Shown: one piece after another, positions 15,494 through 24,723 of the stretch | Position numbering within the stretch: the first letter of the stretch is position 1 | How the letters are laid out: every line of letters begins with the position of its first letter | Assembly: GCA_012031225.1 (NCBI GenBank) | Contig: JAAUTZ010000021.1 | Span: 1 to 43,845 of the forward strand | Source of the DNA: Chloroflexaceae bacterium | GTDB lineage: Bacteria > Chloroflexota > Chloroflexia > Chloroflexales > Chloroflexaceae | Direction of reading: 5' to 3' | Length of the DNA: 43,845 nt | The notes under the pieces: model-generated | What the model was told of the DNA's origin: nothing | Database searches by the model: none | What the model saw: the letters and a program-made list of their open reading frames with translations, nothing else | Translations under genes and position numbers: made by a program

Positions 15494-16195
15494 ATGCCCT
15501 ACACGGCGATCTTGTTTGATCTTGATAATACCCTCTACGACTACACCGCCTATTGGCGGGCGCGGCTGGGGTGGTCGCTGGCAGAGGTGCAAGCCGCCTA
15601 CCCCGCCCTCGATCCGTGCCAGATCGCCCAGCACGCAATTGCGCAGCGCATCTATGCGGCTGATTTCGATGCGTACCTTGCGGCGTGCGGGGTCGCGGAT
15701 GCTAGCGTGCGGGCCCAAGCCGTTGCTCGCTATCGGGTCAACTGGTACGATCAGTTGGTGCTGTTCGCTGGGGCAGCCGAGTTGCTAGAGCGGCTCGCGG
15801 TGCGCTACCGCTTGGGCTTAATCACCAACGGCCCAGCCCATAGCCAACGCCCCAAGATCGCCTGCTTTGGGCTAGCCCAGTGGATGCAGTGCTGCATCGT
15901 CTCCGGCGAGGTGGGCGTGGCCAAGCCCGACCCGCAGATCTTTGCCTTCGCATTGCAGCAGCTTGGTGTATCGCCGCAGCAGGCGGTGTATGTCGGTGAT
16001 TCGCTGGAGTTTGATCTGCATGGAGCCTACGCCGCAGGCATAGATTTTGTGTGGCTGAATCGGCAGGCTACGCCGCTGCCGCCGGATGTGCCCGCGCCGC
16101 ACGCAATCATCAGCGACTTAACCCAATTAACACAGGTGTCAGGGATCAGGTGCGAGGTGTCCGGTCAATCGCCCCAAGCCCGTCCTGACACCTAG
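15494..16195 (+). CDS. HAD-IA hydrolase (YjjG/HDHD-like phosphatase)
   Basis: The 233-residue protein carries all four HAD motifs: FDLDNTLYD with nucleophile D9 and acid D11, LITNGP (motif II), KPDPQIF (motif III lysine) and VGDSLEFD (motif IV). A helical cap lies between motifs I and II. Related enzymes remove phosphate from nucleotides or sugar phosphates; the substrate here is unknown. GAGGA lies 8 bases upstream of the ATG. The last 20 or so residues (from about QVSGIRCEVSG) are encoded by a heptamer-repeat tract, so the original stop was probably earlier and the tail is likely dispensable. Confidence 0.9.
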   Translation: MPYTAILFDLDNTLYDYTAYWRARLGWSLAEVQAAYPALDPCQIAQHAIAQRIYAADFDAYLAACGVADASVRAQAVARYRVNWYDQLVLFAGAAELLERLAVRYRLGLITNGPAHSQRPKIACFGLAQWMQCCIVSGEVGVAKPDPQIFAFALQQLGVSPQQAVYVGDSLEFDLHGAYAAGIDFVWLNRQATPLPPDVPAPHAIISDLTQLTQVSGIRCEVSGQSPQARPDT

Positions 16196-16208
16196 CACCT
16201 CGCACCTG
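16133..16208. repeat. Opposed heptamer tracts with interleaved inverted repeats between the HAD gene and hisF
   Basis: A forward tract (AGGTGTC AGGGATC AGGTGCG AGGTGTC, 16134-16161) faces a reverse tract (CCTGACA CCTAGCA CCTCGCA CCTG, 16184-16208). AGGTGTCAGG (16134-16143) is complementary to 16184-16193, and the 13-mer at 16147-16159 to 16196-16208. The order is A-B-A'-B', so the two stems can form only alternately or as a pseudoknot. The HAD stop codon lies inside the second tract. Confidence 0.8.
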
Positions 16209-16228
16209 TTCTGAGAGAGGAGTGCAGC

Positions 16229-17059
16229 ATGTTAACGCGCCGAATTATCCCGTGTCTTGATGTCAAAGCGGGGCGTGTTGTGAAGGGTGTATCGTTTGTG
16301 AACCACCGCGACGCAGGCGATCCCGTTGTGCTCGCGGCGGCCTACAATGAAGCTGGCGCAGATGAATTGGTCTTTTACGATATTACCGCCAGTAGCGACG
16401 AGCGGGCGATTATGGTGGAGGTGGTAGAGCGCACGGCCCGCGAGGTGTTTATCCCGCTCACAGTGGGGGGCGGGATTCGGACCACCGCCGATATGTACCG
16501 GATGCTGCGGGCAGGGGCGGATAAGGTTTCGATCAACACGGCGGCGGTCATCAATCCGACCCTGATCGAGGAGGGCGCGGTGCGCTTCGGTAGCCAGTGC
16601 ATCGTCCTCTCGATAGATGCCCGCCGCAGCGATCCAGCGACTGCCGCCGAAACGGGCGCAACGTGGCTGGTGTATACCCACACCGGCGGGCAGCCGCGCC
16701 ACACCGGACTGGATGCGGTGGCGTGGGCGCGGCGTGGTGTAGAACTCGGTGCGGGCGAGATTGTGATTAACAGTATGGATGCCGATGGGCAGCGCACCGG
16801 CTACGATCTGGAGTTGCTGCGGGCGATCAGTGCGGCGGTGCATGTGCCAGTGATCGCATCGGGGGGGGCTGGGTCGCCCGAAGATATGTATCGCGGCTTG
16901 GCGGATGGCAACGCCGATGCCGTGCTAGCCGCCTCGATCTTCCACTTCGGCGAGTATACGATTGGCGCAGTGAAGGATTACCTCCGCGAGCGCGGCGTGC
17001 CCGTGCGCCAGCCCGCCCCGCCAGATGTCCTGCGGGGGGCGGCGCAATCCCCGCTATAA
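16229..17059 (+). CDS. hisF: Imidazole glycerol phosphate synthase, cyclase subunit
   Basis: HisF, with HisH glutaminase, makes imidazole glycerol phosphate and AICAR in histidine synthesis. The 276-residue protein is a complete (beta/alpha)8 barrel with catalytic D11 ([13 protein letters not shown]) and D130 (LSIDARR), and phosphate-binding loops in VGGGIRT and [11 protein letters not shown]. It is about 20 residues longer than usual at the C-terminus (after [10 protein letters not shown]), with a Pro/Ala-rich ending. GAGGAG precedes the ATG. No other his gene is present, so the pathway genes are dispersed. A -10 box for gltX overlaps its stop codon. Confidence 0.97.
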   Translation: MLTRRIIPCLDVKAGRVVKGVSFVNHRDAGDPVVLAAAYNEAGADELVFYDITASSDERAIMVEVVERTAREVFIPLTVGGGIRTTADMYRMLRAGADKVSINTAAVINPTLIEEGAVRFGSQCIVLSIDARRSDPATAAETGATWLVYTHTGGQPRHTGLDAVAWARRGVELGAGEIVINSMDADGQRTGYDLELLRAISAAVHVPVIASGGAGSPEDMYRGLADGNADAVLAASIFHFGEYTIGAVKDYLRERGVPVRQPAPPDVLRGAAQSPL

Positions 17060-17060
17060 T
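17055..17060 (+). promoter_or_regulatory. -10 box for gltX overlapping the hisF stop
   Basis: A perfect TATAAT in which TAA (17057-17059) is also the hisF stop codon. The start would be near 17067, 36 bases before the gltX ATG. No -35 match is seen. Confidence 0.4.
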
Positions 17061-17102
17061 ACAGCGAGGGAGAAATTCGAGTGGAGAGTGAGAGAAACAG
17101 CA

Positions 17103-18602
17103 ATGACCAGCGCGACAACCGAACCAGTGCGGGTGCGCTTTGCGCCTAGCCCGACCGGCTCGTTGCATATCGGCGGGGTTCGCACCGCCCTGTTCAATTG
17201 GCTCTTTGCGCGGCATCACGGTGGGCAGTTCCTGCTTCGCATTGAGGATACCGACGAAACCCGCTACGTCGAAGGAGCCGAAGCCCAGATTCTGGCGGCC
17301 CTGCGCTGGATGGGCTTGGATTGGGATGAGGGCCCTGATATTGGCGGGCCTCACGCGCCCTATGTGCAATCGCAACGCCACGCATTGGGCATCTACCAAG
17401 GCTATGCCGATGCGCTGCTTGAGCGCGGGTTGGCGTACAAATCGTTTGTCACCCCAGAAGAGCTAGAGCAGCAGAAAGCTGCCGCCCTCGCACGCGGGAT
17501 CAAGAGCTTTCGCTATCGCGGAGCCGAGCGCGATTGGGATGCGGCCCAAGTCGCGGCGGCTGAAGCGAGCGGCAAGCCCTACACCGTCCGCTTGAAAGTG
17601 CCCCTGACGGGTGTGACCGAGTTTAGCGACCTGATTCGGGGCGGCGATGAGATTAGCATCGAGAATAACCAACTCTACGATATTGTGCTGCTCAAATCTA
17701 CGGGCATGCCCGTGTACCACTTCGCCCACCTGATTGACGATTACCTGATGGGTATCACGCATGTCATTCGGGGTGAGGAGTGGGTTCCTAGCACGCCCTA
17801 CCATGTGCAGCTCTACAAGGCGTTTGCGTGGGATCTGCCGCAGTTCGCGCATGTGCCCAACATCCTGCGCCAAGATGGGCGCGGCAAGCTCTCCAAGCGC
17901 AAAGATGATGTTGGGGCGAATCGCTTCTGGGAGCGCGGCTACCTGCCCGAATCCTTGACGAACTACCTTGCGCTACAGGGCTGGAGCTACGATGACCACA
18001 CCGAGATTATGAGTCGGGCCGAGTTGATCGAACGCTTCACGCTGGAGCGGGTACAGGCTTCGCCCGCCCGCTGGAACCCAGATAAGCTGCTTGATATGAA
18101 TGGCATCTACATCCGTGCCCTTGATCCCGATGACCTGACCCTCCGCCTGTTGCCCTTCCTGAGCGCGGCGGGCTTGATTGATACGCCGCCCACCGCCGCG
18201 CAGCAGGCGTATGTGCGCGAGCTGGTGCCGTTGATCCACGAGCGGCTGAAGGAGCTTGGCGAAGCTCCCGAATTGCTGGCATTCTTCTTGCAAGAGATTA
18301 ACCCGCCACCCGCCGAGCTGCTGATCCAAAAGAAGATGGATCCCGCCAGCACGCGCACTGCCCTTGCTGCCGCCCTCGAACGCCTTACCCCTGTCGAGAT
18401 GTGGGAACCCGCCACGCTCGAAGCGACCCTCCGCCCACTGGCCGAGGAGCTAGGGCTGAAGCCGGGGCAACTCTTTGGCACACTGCGGGTGGCAGCAACG
18501 GGCAGTAGCGTCGCGCCGCCCCTGTTTGAGACGCTGGCGGCAATCGGGCGCGAGCGGGTGCTGCAACGGGTGCAGATGGCACTGGCCCAACTGCCAGCGT
18601 AG
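17103..18602 (+). CDS. gltX: Glutamyl-tRNA synthetase
   Basis: The 499-residue class I synthetase charges tRNA-Glu. The HIGH-type motif appears as SLHIGGVRTALFNW (H22-G25) and the KMSKS-type motif as GKLSKRKDD near 262, with IEDTDETRY after the first. The C-terminal helical anticodon-binding domain is complete. The frame is open upstream to 17025 inside hisF, but the ATG at 17103 places the protein start where the family starts. Many bacteria that use an indirect route have a GluRS that also charges tRNA-Gln; I cannot decide that from the sequence. Confidence 0.97.
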   Translation: MTSATTEPVRVRFAPSPTGSLHIGGVRTALFNWLFARHHGGQFLLRIEDTDETRYVEGAEAQILAALRWMGLDWDEGPDIGGPHAPYVQSQRHALGIYQGYADALLERGLAYKSFVTPEELEQQKAAALARGIKSFRYRGAERDWDAAQVAAAEASGKPYTVRLKVPLTGVTEFSDLIRGGDEISIENNQLYDIVLLKSTGMPVYHFAHLIDDYLMGITHVIRGEEWVPSTPYHVQLYKAFAWDLPQFAHVPNILRQDGRGKLSKRKDDVGANRFWERGYLPESLTNYLALQGWSYDDHTEIMSRAELIERFTLERVQASPARWNPDKLLDMNGIYIRALDPDDLTLRLLPFLSAAGLIDTPPTAAQQAYVRELVPLIHERLKELGEAPELLAFFLQEINPPPAELLIQKKMDPASTRTALAAALERLTPVEMWEPATLEATLRPLAEELGLKPGQLFGTLRVAATGSSVAPPLFETLAAIGRERVLQRVQMALAQLPA

Positions 18603-18643
18603 GGCGGTGTGCGTGGCGCAGCGGCGCAGGCCCCCGGCGCTAG

Positions 18644-18673
18644 TTGCCGTATAGGGCATCGCTATGCTACAAT
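18644..18673 (+). promoter_or_regulatory. Promoter of the cmk operon
   Basis: TTGCCG (18644-18649) and TACAAT (18668-18673) are 18 bases apart in the 159-base gap after gltX. The start would be near 18680, about 82 bases before cmk. The rest of the gap shows nothing I can assign apart from a direct repeat of TCGTGTGTA just before the cmk Shine-Dalgarno. Confidence 0.55.
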
Positions 18674-18761
18674 ACCTGCGATAGCAACGAGGTGCTACCG
18701 AAATATTGATGATTCGTGTGTATCGTGTGTATGCGGAGCGATAGCCTAGTAAGGAAGATTC

Positions 18762-19484
18762 ATGCAGCATCCGGCAGTGATCGCAATAGATGGCCCCGCT
18801 GGTTCTGGCAAAAGCACGCTGGGCGCATTGCTGGCGCGGCAGCTAGGCTACGTTTACTTCGATACGGGCGTGATGTACCGCGCCCTCACGGTGGTGGCGT
18901 TGCAGCAGCAGCTTGATCTGCACGATGCCGCCGCGCTCGCCACGCTGGCCCAGCGCACCCAGATCGAGGTGCTGCACCCCACGATTGCCGATGGGCGACA
19001 GTATACCGTGCTTGCCAATGGGCAAGACATTACCCCAGAGCTACGCCAGCCTGTGGTAGATCAGCACGTTTCGTTCGTGGCCATCCAGCCTGCCGTGCGG
19101 AGCGAACTAGTGCGCCAGCAACGAGCGATTGGCACCCGCGGGCAGGTGGTGATGGTGGGGCGTGATATTGGCACGGTGGTCATGCCGGATGCGCCGCTCA
19201 AAATCTACCTCTCGGCTTCATTGCCAGAGCGGGCCCGCCGCCGCCACGCCCAACACACGCAGCAGCATCCTGATGCGCTGGAGCGGGTAGCGAGCGAGCT
19301 TGCCCGTCGCGATCAGCTTGATGCCCATGTGCTCCAACCCGCCAGCGATGCGATCTTGATCAATACCGATCACCTCTCGCCGGAAGAAGAAGTTGAGCGC
19401 GTGCTTGCCCTCTGGCGGCAGGAATATACCGCCGCCGCGTGTCCTACAACGGGCAGCCCTGCCCAACCCCACCCACCTGAGTAA
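18762..19484 (+). CDS. cmk: Cytidylate kinase
   Basis: Cmk phosphorylates CMP/dCMP in pyrimidine nucleotide recycling. The 240-residue protein has the P-loop IDGPAGSGKST (11-19), the DTGVMYRAL CMP-binding segment, GRDIGTVVMPDAPLKIYL and the LID-like ARRRHAQ segment. The C-terminal 12 residues are Pro/Gly-rich and probably disordered. AAGGA lies 6 bases upstream of the ATG. It heads a likely operon: the PH-domain gene begins 17 bases after its stop. Confidence 0.96.
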   Translation: MQHPAVIAIDGPAGSGKSTLGALLARQLGYVYFDTGVMYRALTVVALQQQLDLHDAAALATLAQRTQIEVLHPTIADGRQYTVLANGQDITPELRQPVVDQHVSFVAIQPAVRSELVRQQRAIGTRGQVVMVGRDIGTVVMPDAPLKIYLSASLPERARRRHAQHTQQHPDALERVASELARRDQLDAHVLQPASDAILINTDHLSPEEEVERVLALWRQEYTAAACPTTGSPAQPHPPE

Positions 19485-19501
19485 CGACAGGAGCGACCGC
19501 A

Positions 19502-21628
19502 ATGCCTGCCAAAGCTACCCCCAACGAAAACTCCCCGGTGATCCGTGCCCAGCTTGATGTGCCCGGCACCCATCTCGATCACATCATCTGGATGGATGGG
19601 GAAGAGATTATCAATGTCACTTCCGATCACTGGATTTCGTTTCTCTCGCATATGCTCATTCCCGGCGCGATCTTGATCGTCGCCTCCACGATGGCGATCT
19701 TACGCGGGTTGGGCTTGCAGTTTTTTGTCACCACTGGCATCCCCGCTACCGAGTTTGGGCTAGTCAATGCGATTTTGGTGGCAGTCGTGGCAATGCTCAT
19801 GTTGGCGGCGTTCATCTTTCCGGGCCACGATAAATCCAAGCCCGGCACCAGCAAAACTGCTGCGCCGCTGCGGGCGTTCCTGCTGACACTGGCGTTAATT
19901 GTCGTGGCGATGATCGCCTATCGCTTCTTTCTTGGGGGGCGGGTGATCTACTTCGACTCAACAACGCAACCTTCACTCCAAACTTTTCTCGATCTGCCCA
20001 ACTTCTTCTTGCTGGCGATTGCCGCCTTGATGATCCCGATCATTTACCTGATCTATGTCGAGTGTGAGAACGATCACCTGATCTTGACCAACCGCCGCGT
20101 GATCCTCTCTGACCGCACGATCATGGGGCGCTACTCGACTGATGAGATTAGCATTGAGAGCATCCAAGATGTGTCGGTCAAATCCGATAGCTACCTTGCC
20201 CACTGGCTCCGTTACGGCACAATCCGGCTTCAATCGGCAAGCCAATCGCGGCGCGGGCCCCTGATGTTTCCGGCTGCGGAACACGCGCAGGATATGCTGA
20301 AGAAGATCATGGATCAGGTGAACGCCAAGCGGGGCGAAACGAGTGAGCGCGAGTTCCGCGATATGATTGATGAGAAGGTGTATAAGAAAAAGGTGCCCCA
20401 CCCACCGCCCCCGAAAGAGGTACACATCCAAACGGCACCGCCGCTCTTGCGCCGCCTGATCGCTGAGAACCCTGAAATCAATGAGGAAACCGGGACGATT
20501 ACATGGCGGCGGCATTGGCTGTATATGCTCTACGCCTTGATCCGCCCATTCGGATTCTTTTTCGTGGCGTTGCTGGGGCTGTTTCTGGTGATGCAGTTTG
20601 GCCTTGCCCCCAACTTTGTGTTGTGGGTTGCCTTGATTGCCATTCTGGTTTTCTTCGCTGCGTGGGTTGCCTACGAGATCGAAGACTACCGCAATGATAT
20701 GTACATCCTCTCACCTTCCAACATCACCGATATTGAGCAGAAGCCGTGGGGCCCCAGCAATCGCCGCAATGCCGGCTTGGGCGCGATCCAGAATGTGAAT
20801 AGCAACACGACCCTGATTAGCCGGATGCTCGGCTATGGTGATGTGATTCTGGAGACGGCGGGTGCGAGTGGGCAATTCACCTTCTTTGCGGTGCCCGATC
20901 CGGTGCATGTGGTGGCCACGATCAACAACTACCGCGACGAGTTCAAGCGCGGCGACAAAGCGCGGGCACTGGACGATGCGCTGAAGATGCTGCGCTTCTA
21001 CCACGAGTCAAGCGATGTGACGGCACAAGGGCGCACGCAGGAGCTACGCTTCGAGATTCAGCAGCTACACCGTGAGCTAGGCCTCCTGCGCGAACAGCAG
21101 CTTCATGGCATTGGGGGCAATGGCGGCATTGGCGGCACGCTCGGCGCAGGTGCGGAAGCAGCCGAACCATACAATATCCCCGCCCCTGCCACCACCCTCC
21201 TGCCGACGATCATCGAGGGCGAAACGGTGCCAGTTGATGCCCCCGCCGCTCCCGCCCCACCCGCGCCGGACAAGGCTGCTCCGCGGGGTGTGCCCAGCTA
21301 TGCCGACTCTCGCCCAGTGCCCAGCTATGCCGAGCTACACCCAGAGCATCCCTACGGCGATGCCACTGCGCCGGAGCCGCCACCCAGAACAACCCCCGCC
21401 AATCTGCCGGTGTATGACCCCGATCAGGATACGCCGATCTATACGGTGCGTTCGGACATGATGCCCAACGATCCTGATTTCTTGAACCGCCTGCTCAAGC
21501 GCACGCCAGCTACCGCTCCACCCGCAGCCGCACCTAGCCCGCCCAATCTGCCCCGCTACGAGGATGCTTCCGGCGCGGCGCGCAGTGCCAGTAGCCCCAG
21601 CCCTAGCAAGGGAGACACGCATCTATGA
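19502..21628 (+). CDS. Membrane protein with two bacterial PH-like domains
   Basis: The 708-residue protein has four predicted transmembrane helices (about 47-67, 87-106, 124-144, 166-186), a bPH_2-like (DUF304) domain at 187-275 (YVECENDHLILTNRRVIL...), a second helix pair (about 345-365, 369-391), a second PH-like domain at 392-475 and a Pro/Ala-rich tail of about 200 residues. The tail contains two near-identical VPSYA repeats. Such proteins are found in envelope operons; their ligand is unknown. AGGAG lies 8 bases before the ATG. Its stop overlaps the next start (ATGA), so it is translationally coupled to the large envelope protein. Confidence 0.85.
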   Translation: MPAKATPNENSPVIRAQLDVPGTHLDHIIWMDGEEIINVTSDHWISFLSHMLIPGAILIVASTMAILRGLGLQFFVTTGIPATEFGLVNAILVAVVAMLMLAAFIFPGHDKSKPGTSKTAAPLRAFLLTLALIVVAMIAYRFFLGGRVIYFDSTTQPSLQTFLDLPNFFLLAIAALMIPIIYLIYVECENDHLILTNRRVILSDRTIMGRYSTDEISIESIQDVSVKSDSYLAHWLRYGTIRLQSASQSRRGPLMFPAAEHAQDMLKKIMDQVNAKRGETSEREFRDMIDEKVYKKKVPHPPPPKEVHIQTAPPLLRRLIAENPEINEETGTITWRRHWLYMLYALIRPFGFFFVALLGLFLVMQFGLAPNFVLWVALIAILVFFAAWVAYEIEDYRNDMYILSPSNITDIEQKPWGPSNRRNAGLGAIQNVNSNTTLISRMLGYGDVILETAGASGQFTFFAVPDPVHVVATINNYRDEFKRGDKARALDDALKMLRFYHESSDVTAQGRTQELRFEIQQLHRELGLLREQQLHGIGGNGGIGGTLGAGAEAAEPYNIPAPATTLLPTIIEGETVPVDAPAAPAPPAPDKAAPRGVPSYADSRPVPSYAELHPEHPYGDATAPEPPPRTTPANLPVYDPDQDTPIYTVRSDMMPNDPDFLNRLLKRTPATAPPAAAPSPPNLPRYEDASGAARSASSPSPSKGDTHL

Positions 21629-23700
21629 GCCACCGCTTGGGGTGGCTCGGGCTGCTGCTGTGCTTGCTGTGTGCGCCCTCCATGGCTGCCGCGCAACAGC
21701 CGCCCGCCGCCGATCCTGCCCCTGATCCCGTCACCATCACGGCACAGGCTGGCTTCGATGATAGCTTTCGAGTTGGGGTGTGGTATCCCGTGCAGGTCAC
21801 GATCAGCAATGATGGGCCTGATCTGCAAGGCGTGCTGGAAGTGCAGCACAGTGGCAGTGCGGCTCCGTATCAACAGGTGCTCGACTTGCCGCGTGGGGCC
21901 CGCAAGCAGATTGAGTTGTACGGCTACTCCGATAGCTTTACGCGCTCGGCAGAGGTGCGCCTGCTGGTGGCAGACCAAATTGTCAGCCGCACCCGCTTAC
22001 GGCTGGAACCAATCAGTGGCGAGACATTTGTGATTGGCGTGGTTGGCAGCGACATTACCCTGCTGAATAGCCTTTCCAGTATGCCGGTAGACTCAACCAA
22101 TGCCAGTGTCAGCGATGTGCGTGTGCTGCATTTCAGCCCTGAGCAGCTACCGGAACAGGTGGGCTTGCTGGATGGGATCAATGCGCTGGTGCTGCACGAT
22201 GTGCCCGCCGCGCAACTGACCGAGCCGCGCCTGCGGGCGTTGTCGGTCTGGCTTCGCACGGGCGGGCAGTTGGTCGTGGGGGGCGGCGCAGTTGCCGATG
22301 AGCAGAGCTTGGTGCTGCTTGCGCCGCTGCTGCCGGTGCAGGTGGGTGCGCTCGAAGCCAATCGCCCGCTTGCCCCACTTGCGGCGCAAGTGCCGGATGG
22401 GGCCGCGCTCCCCCGCGCTAGCACCAGTGCCTTTGCCGTGTCACTCAAGCCGGATGCCCGCGCCGTTGATGCGGCTGAACTGGTGAGTGTGTGGCCGGTT
22501 GGCTCTGGCTTGGTCACGTTTGTCGCCTTCGATCTCGCGACGTTGCGCGGCTGGCCTAGCGAGCCATCCCTGTGGGCTGAGCTATTGGTGATCCTGCCGC
22601 GTTTTATGCCCGCCGCGCTGCTGCGCTGGAATAATGAGAACCTGATCCGCAATACGCTGCAACTGCCCGAACTAGCCCTGCCGCCAATTGGCATCTTGCT
22701 AGGGTATATTCTCGTCTATATTCTTGTGGTGGGCCCGCTGAACTTCCTGCTGCTGCGGCGCATGCGCCGGGCAGATTGGGCGTGGCTCACCATTCCCGCC
22801 ACGATCATGCTCTTCGTGGGGGGCACCTACATCACTAGCCTGTTTATTCGTGGGGTGCGCCCGCAGCTGCTCCAGATCAATATTGTGCAGATGTTTGAGG
22901 GCGAAACACACGCCCCCACGACAGCCAATATCGGCATCTTTTCGCCCCGCCGCGAGAGCTTCACCCTGAGCATGCCCGTGCAGACCCTTGCGAATGGCGA
23001 ACGGCCAGACTTTGGGGGCCAGCCTAGCGATACCCCCCTGCTGTGGACCCCTGCCGACAGCCGCTTTGCCGATGTGCTGGTGGATGTGTCATCGCTGCGC
23101 CTGTTTCAAGCCGAGCAAATGATCGTACCAGAGCTACGCCTTGCGAGTACGCTGCAACGCAGTGCCGCGCAAACGTCCTATACCTCATCGCAGGGGGGCG
23201 TACCTTCTGGGAGCAATCCCCTCGCAGGAGATGTTCGCCTCTTGCTGCGCCCGCGCCCGATTGAGGAGGTTGCCGAAACGGTGAGCGGGCGGATCGAGAA
23301 TACCGGCCCACTCGCGCTGCAAGAGGCCGTGCTCGTCTATGGCAACTCCGCCTCCTATCTCGGCGATCTGGCGGCAGGTGCGGGGCAGGATGTCACGATC
23401 AATGCGAATAGCTTCAACTTCCCGCCCAACGGAACCTTCACCGACGCAAGCCGTGATGGGCTGTTCAATCGGCAGGTGCTCATTGAACGGCTGTTTGGCG
23501 GGCGCAATTTCGGTATTGCTGCGCCAATCCCCACCCCTTTTGATACGGCAATGCTCGATCCGCAAGCCGTGTATCTGCTGGGCTGGGGCGAACAGTCCGT
23601 CCTGCCCACGATGCTACTGGAACAATCGCCCCAAGTTAGCGTCCTCACCCTGTATATCATTCAACTGGATGTACCCAACCCGAATGGGCCCACCCGATAA
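21625..23700 (+). CDS. Large exported membrane protein with central helix pair, function unknown
   Basis: The 691-residue protein has a signal peptide (to about residue 23, MAAAQQ), an extracytoplasmic beta-rich region (VGVWYPVQVTISNDGPD, like a CARDB/Ig-type domain), a segment around 130-330 resembling a glutamine-amidotransferase-like fold (LRTGGQLVVGGG), two transmembrane helices at about 354-378 and 386-408, and a C-terminal extracytoplasmic domain. I do not recognise a named family. Its position between a PH-domain membrane protein and an ABC ATPase suggests an envelope or transport complex. It starts inside the previous stop (ATGA) and ends 12 bases before the ATPase gene. Confidence 0.8.
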   Translation: MSHRLGWLGLLLCLLCAPSMAAAQQPPAADPAPDPVTITAQAGFDDSFRVGVWYPVQVTISNDGPDLQGVLEVQHSGSAAPYQQVLDLPRGARKQIELYGYSDSFTRSAEVRLLVADQIVSRTRLRLEPISGETFVIGVVGSDITLLNSLSSMPVDSTNASVSDVRVLHFSPEQLPEQVGLLDGINALVLHDVPAAQLTEPRLRALSVWLRTGGQLVVGGGAVADEQSLVLLAPLLPVQVGALEANRPLAPLAAQVPDGAALPRASTSAFAVSLKPDARAVDAAELVSVWPVGSGLVTFVAFDLATLRGWPSEPSLWAELLVILPRFMPAALLRWNNENLIRNTLQLPELALPPIGILLGYILVYILVVGPLNFLLLRRMRRADWAWLTIPATIMLFVGGTYITSLFIRGVRPQLLQINIVQMFEGETHAPTTANIGIFSPRRESFTLSMPVQTLANGERPDFGGQPSDTPLLWTPADSRFADVLVDVSSLRLFQAEQMIVPELRLASTLQRSAAQTSYTSSQGGVPSGSNPLAGDVRLLLRPRPIEEVAETVSGRIENTGPLALQEAVLVYGNSASYLGDLAAGAGQDVTINANSFNFPPNGTFTDASRDGLFNRQVLIERLFGGRNFGIAAPIPTPFDTAMLDPQAVYLLGWGEQSVLPTMLLEQSPQVSVLTLYIIQLDVPNPNGPTR

Positions 23701-23712
23701 GGATCACCACCT

Positions 23713-24723
23713 ATGTCTGCCGAAGCTGTGCCAGTCGTTGCGCCTGATGCCGCTCTAGAACCCGCCCCCGCTAGCGCACTCGTCGAAACCCGTGACTTGA
23801 CGCGCCGCTACGGAACGAGCATCGCCCTCAATAGCCTAACCCTCACCATCCCACAGGGGGCGATCTTTGGGTTCATCGGGCCCAATGGTGCAGGCAAAAC
23901 CACCACCATGCGGATCCTCACCACCCTGCTGCTCCCAACCAGTGGGCAGGCGTGGGTTGCGGGGCATTCGGTGGTGCGCGAGCCACAGGCCGTGCGGCGC
24001 ATGGTTGGCTTTATGCCCGACTTCTTCGGTGTGTACGATAACCTCAAGGCGTGGGAGTATCTGGATTTCTTTGCGGCGGCATATGGTGTCCCCGCTAGCC
24101 GGCGGACGGCCATGATTGACGAACTGCTTGATCTGGTTGATTTGAGCCACAAGCGCGATGCCTACGTGATGGATCTCTCACGCGGGATGAAACAACGCCT
24201 GAGCCTTGCCCGCACGATGGCCCACAATCCTGAACTGCTGATCCTTGATGAGCCGGCAAGTGGCCTTGACCCGCGGGCCCGCGTGGAGTTGCGCGAGCTA
24301 CTGCGCGAGCTTCAGCTACTCGGCAAGACGATCATGATCAGCTCGCACATCCTCACTGAATTGGCTGAGATGTGTACCCACATCGGGATTATCGAGCAGG
24401 GCACGCTACTCGCGGCGGGTGATGTCCAGACGATGATGCACTCCTTGCAGCCGCACCGGATCTACGAGGTGCATGTGCTGAGTGATCTGCCCACCGCTGC
24501 CGATCTCGTGCGCGAGGTGCCGGGCGTACTCTCGGTGCGCGAGCTACCCAACGAGTCGCCGCCGATGCTCCAGATTGACCACGAGGGCGATGAGCAGCAG
24601 GTGGGCGCATTGCTCACCCGCCTGATTAGCGGCGGCGCAATCGTGACCCATTTTGCGGGGCAGGTCAGCGATCTAGAGGAAGTTTTCCTGCGGATCACGG
24701 CAGGCACGGTTGCGTCAGAGTAG
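23713..24723 (+). CDS. ABC transporter ATP-binding protein (ABC-2/exporter type)
   Basis: The 336-residue ATPase has Walker A GPNGAGKT (about 56-63), a Q-loop in FMPDFFG, signature LSRGMKQR near 154 (Gly replaced by Arg at its third position, a substitution I recall from this subfamily), Walker [13 protein letters not shown] and the switch histidine in ISSHI. The C-terminal 90 residues match the extension found in CcmA/NatA-type ATPases. AAGGA in the 12-base gap serves as ribosome-binding site. No ABC-2 permease follows: the next gene, ruvB, is convergent and its stop overlaps this one by 9 bp. The partner may be the upstream membrane protein or be encoded elsewhere. Confidence 0.92.
   Translation: MSAEAVPVVAPDAALEPAPASALVETRDLTRRYGTSIALNSLTLTIPQGAIFGFIGPNGAGKTTTMRILTTLLLPTSGQAWVAGHSVVREPQAVRRMVGFMPDFFGVYDNLKAWEYLDFFAAAYGVPASRRTAMIDELLDLVDLSHKRDAYVMDLSRGMKQRLSLARTMAHNPELLILDEPASGLDPRARVELRELLRELQLLGKTIMISSHILTELAEMCTHIGIIEQGTLLAAGDVQTMMHSLQPHRIYEVHVLSDLPTAADLVREVPGVLSVRELPNESPPMLQIDHEGDEQQVGALLTRLISGGAIVTHFAGQVSDLEEVFLRITAGTVASE

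Noticed and set aside
24130-24200. Inactive ABC ATPase because the signature reads LSRGM
   Set aside because: Walker A, Walker B and the switch histidine are intact, and I recall this substitution in active members of the subfamily.
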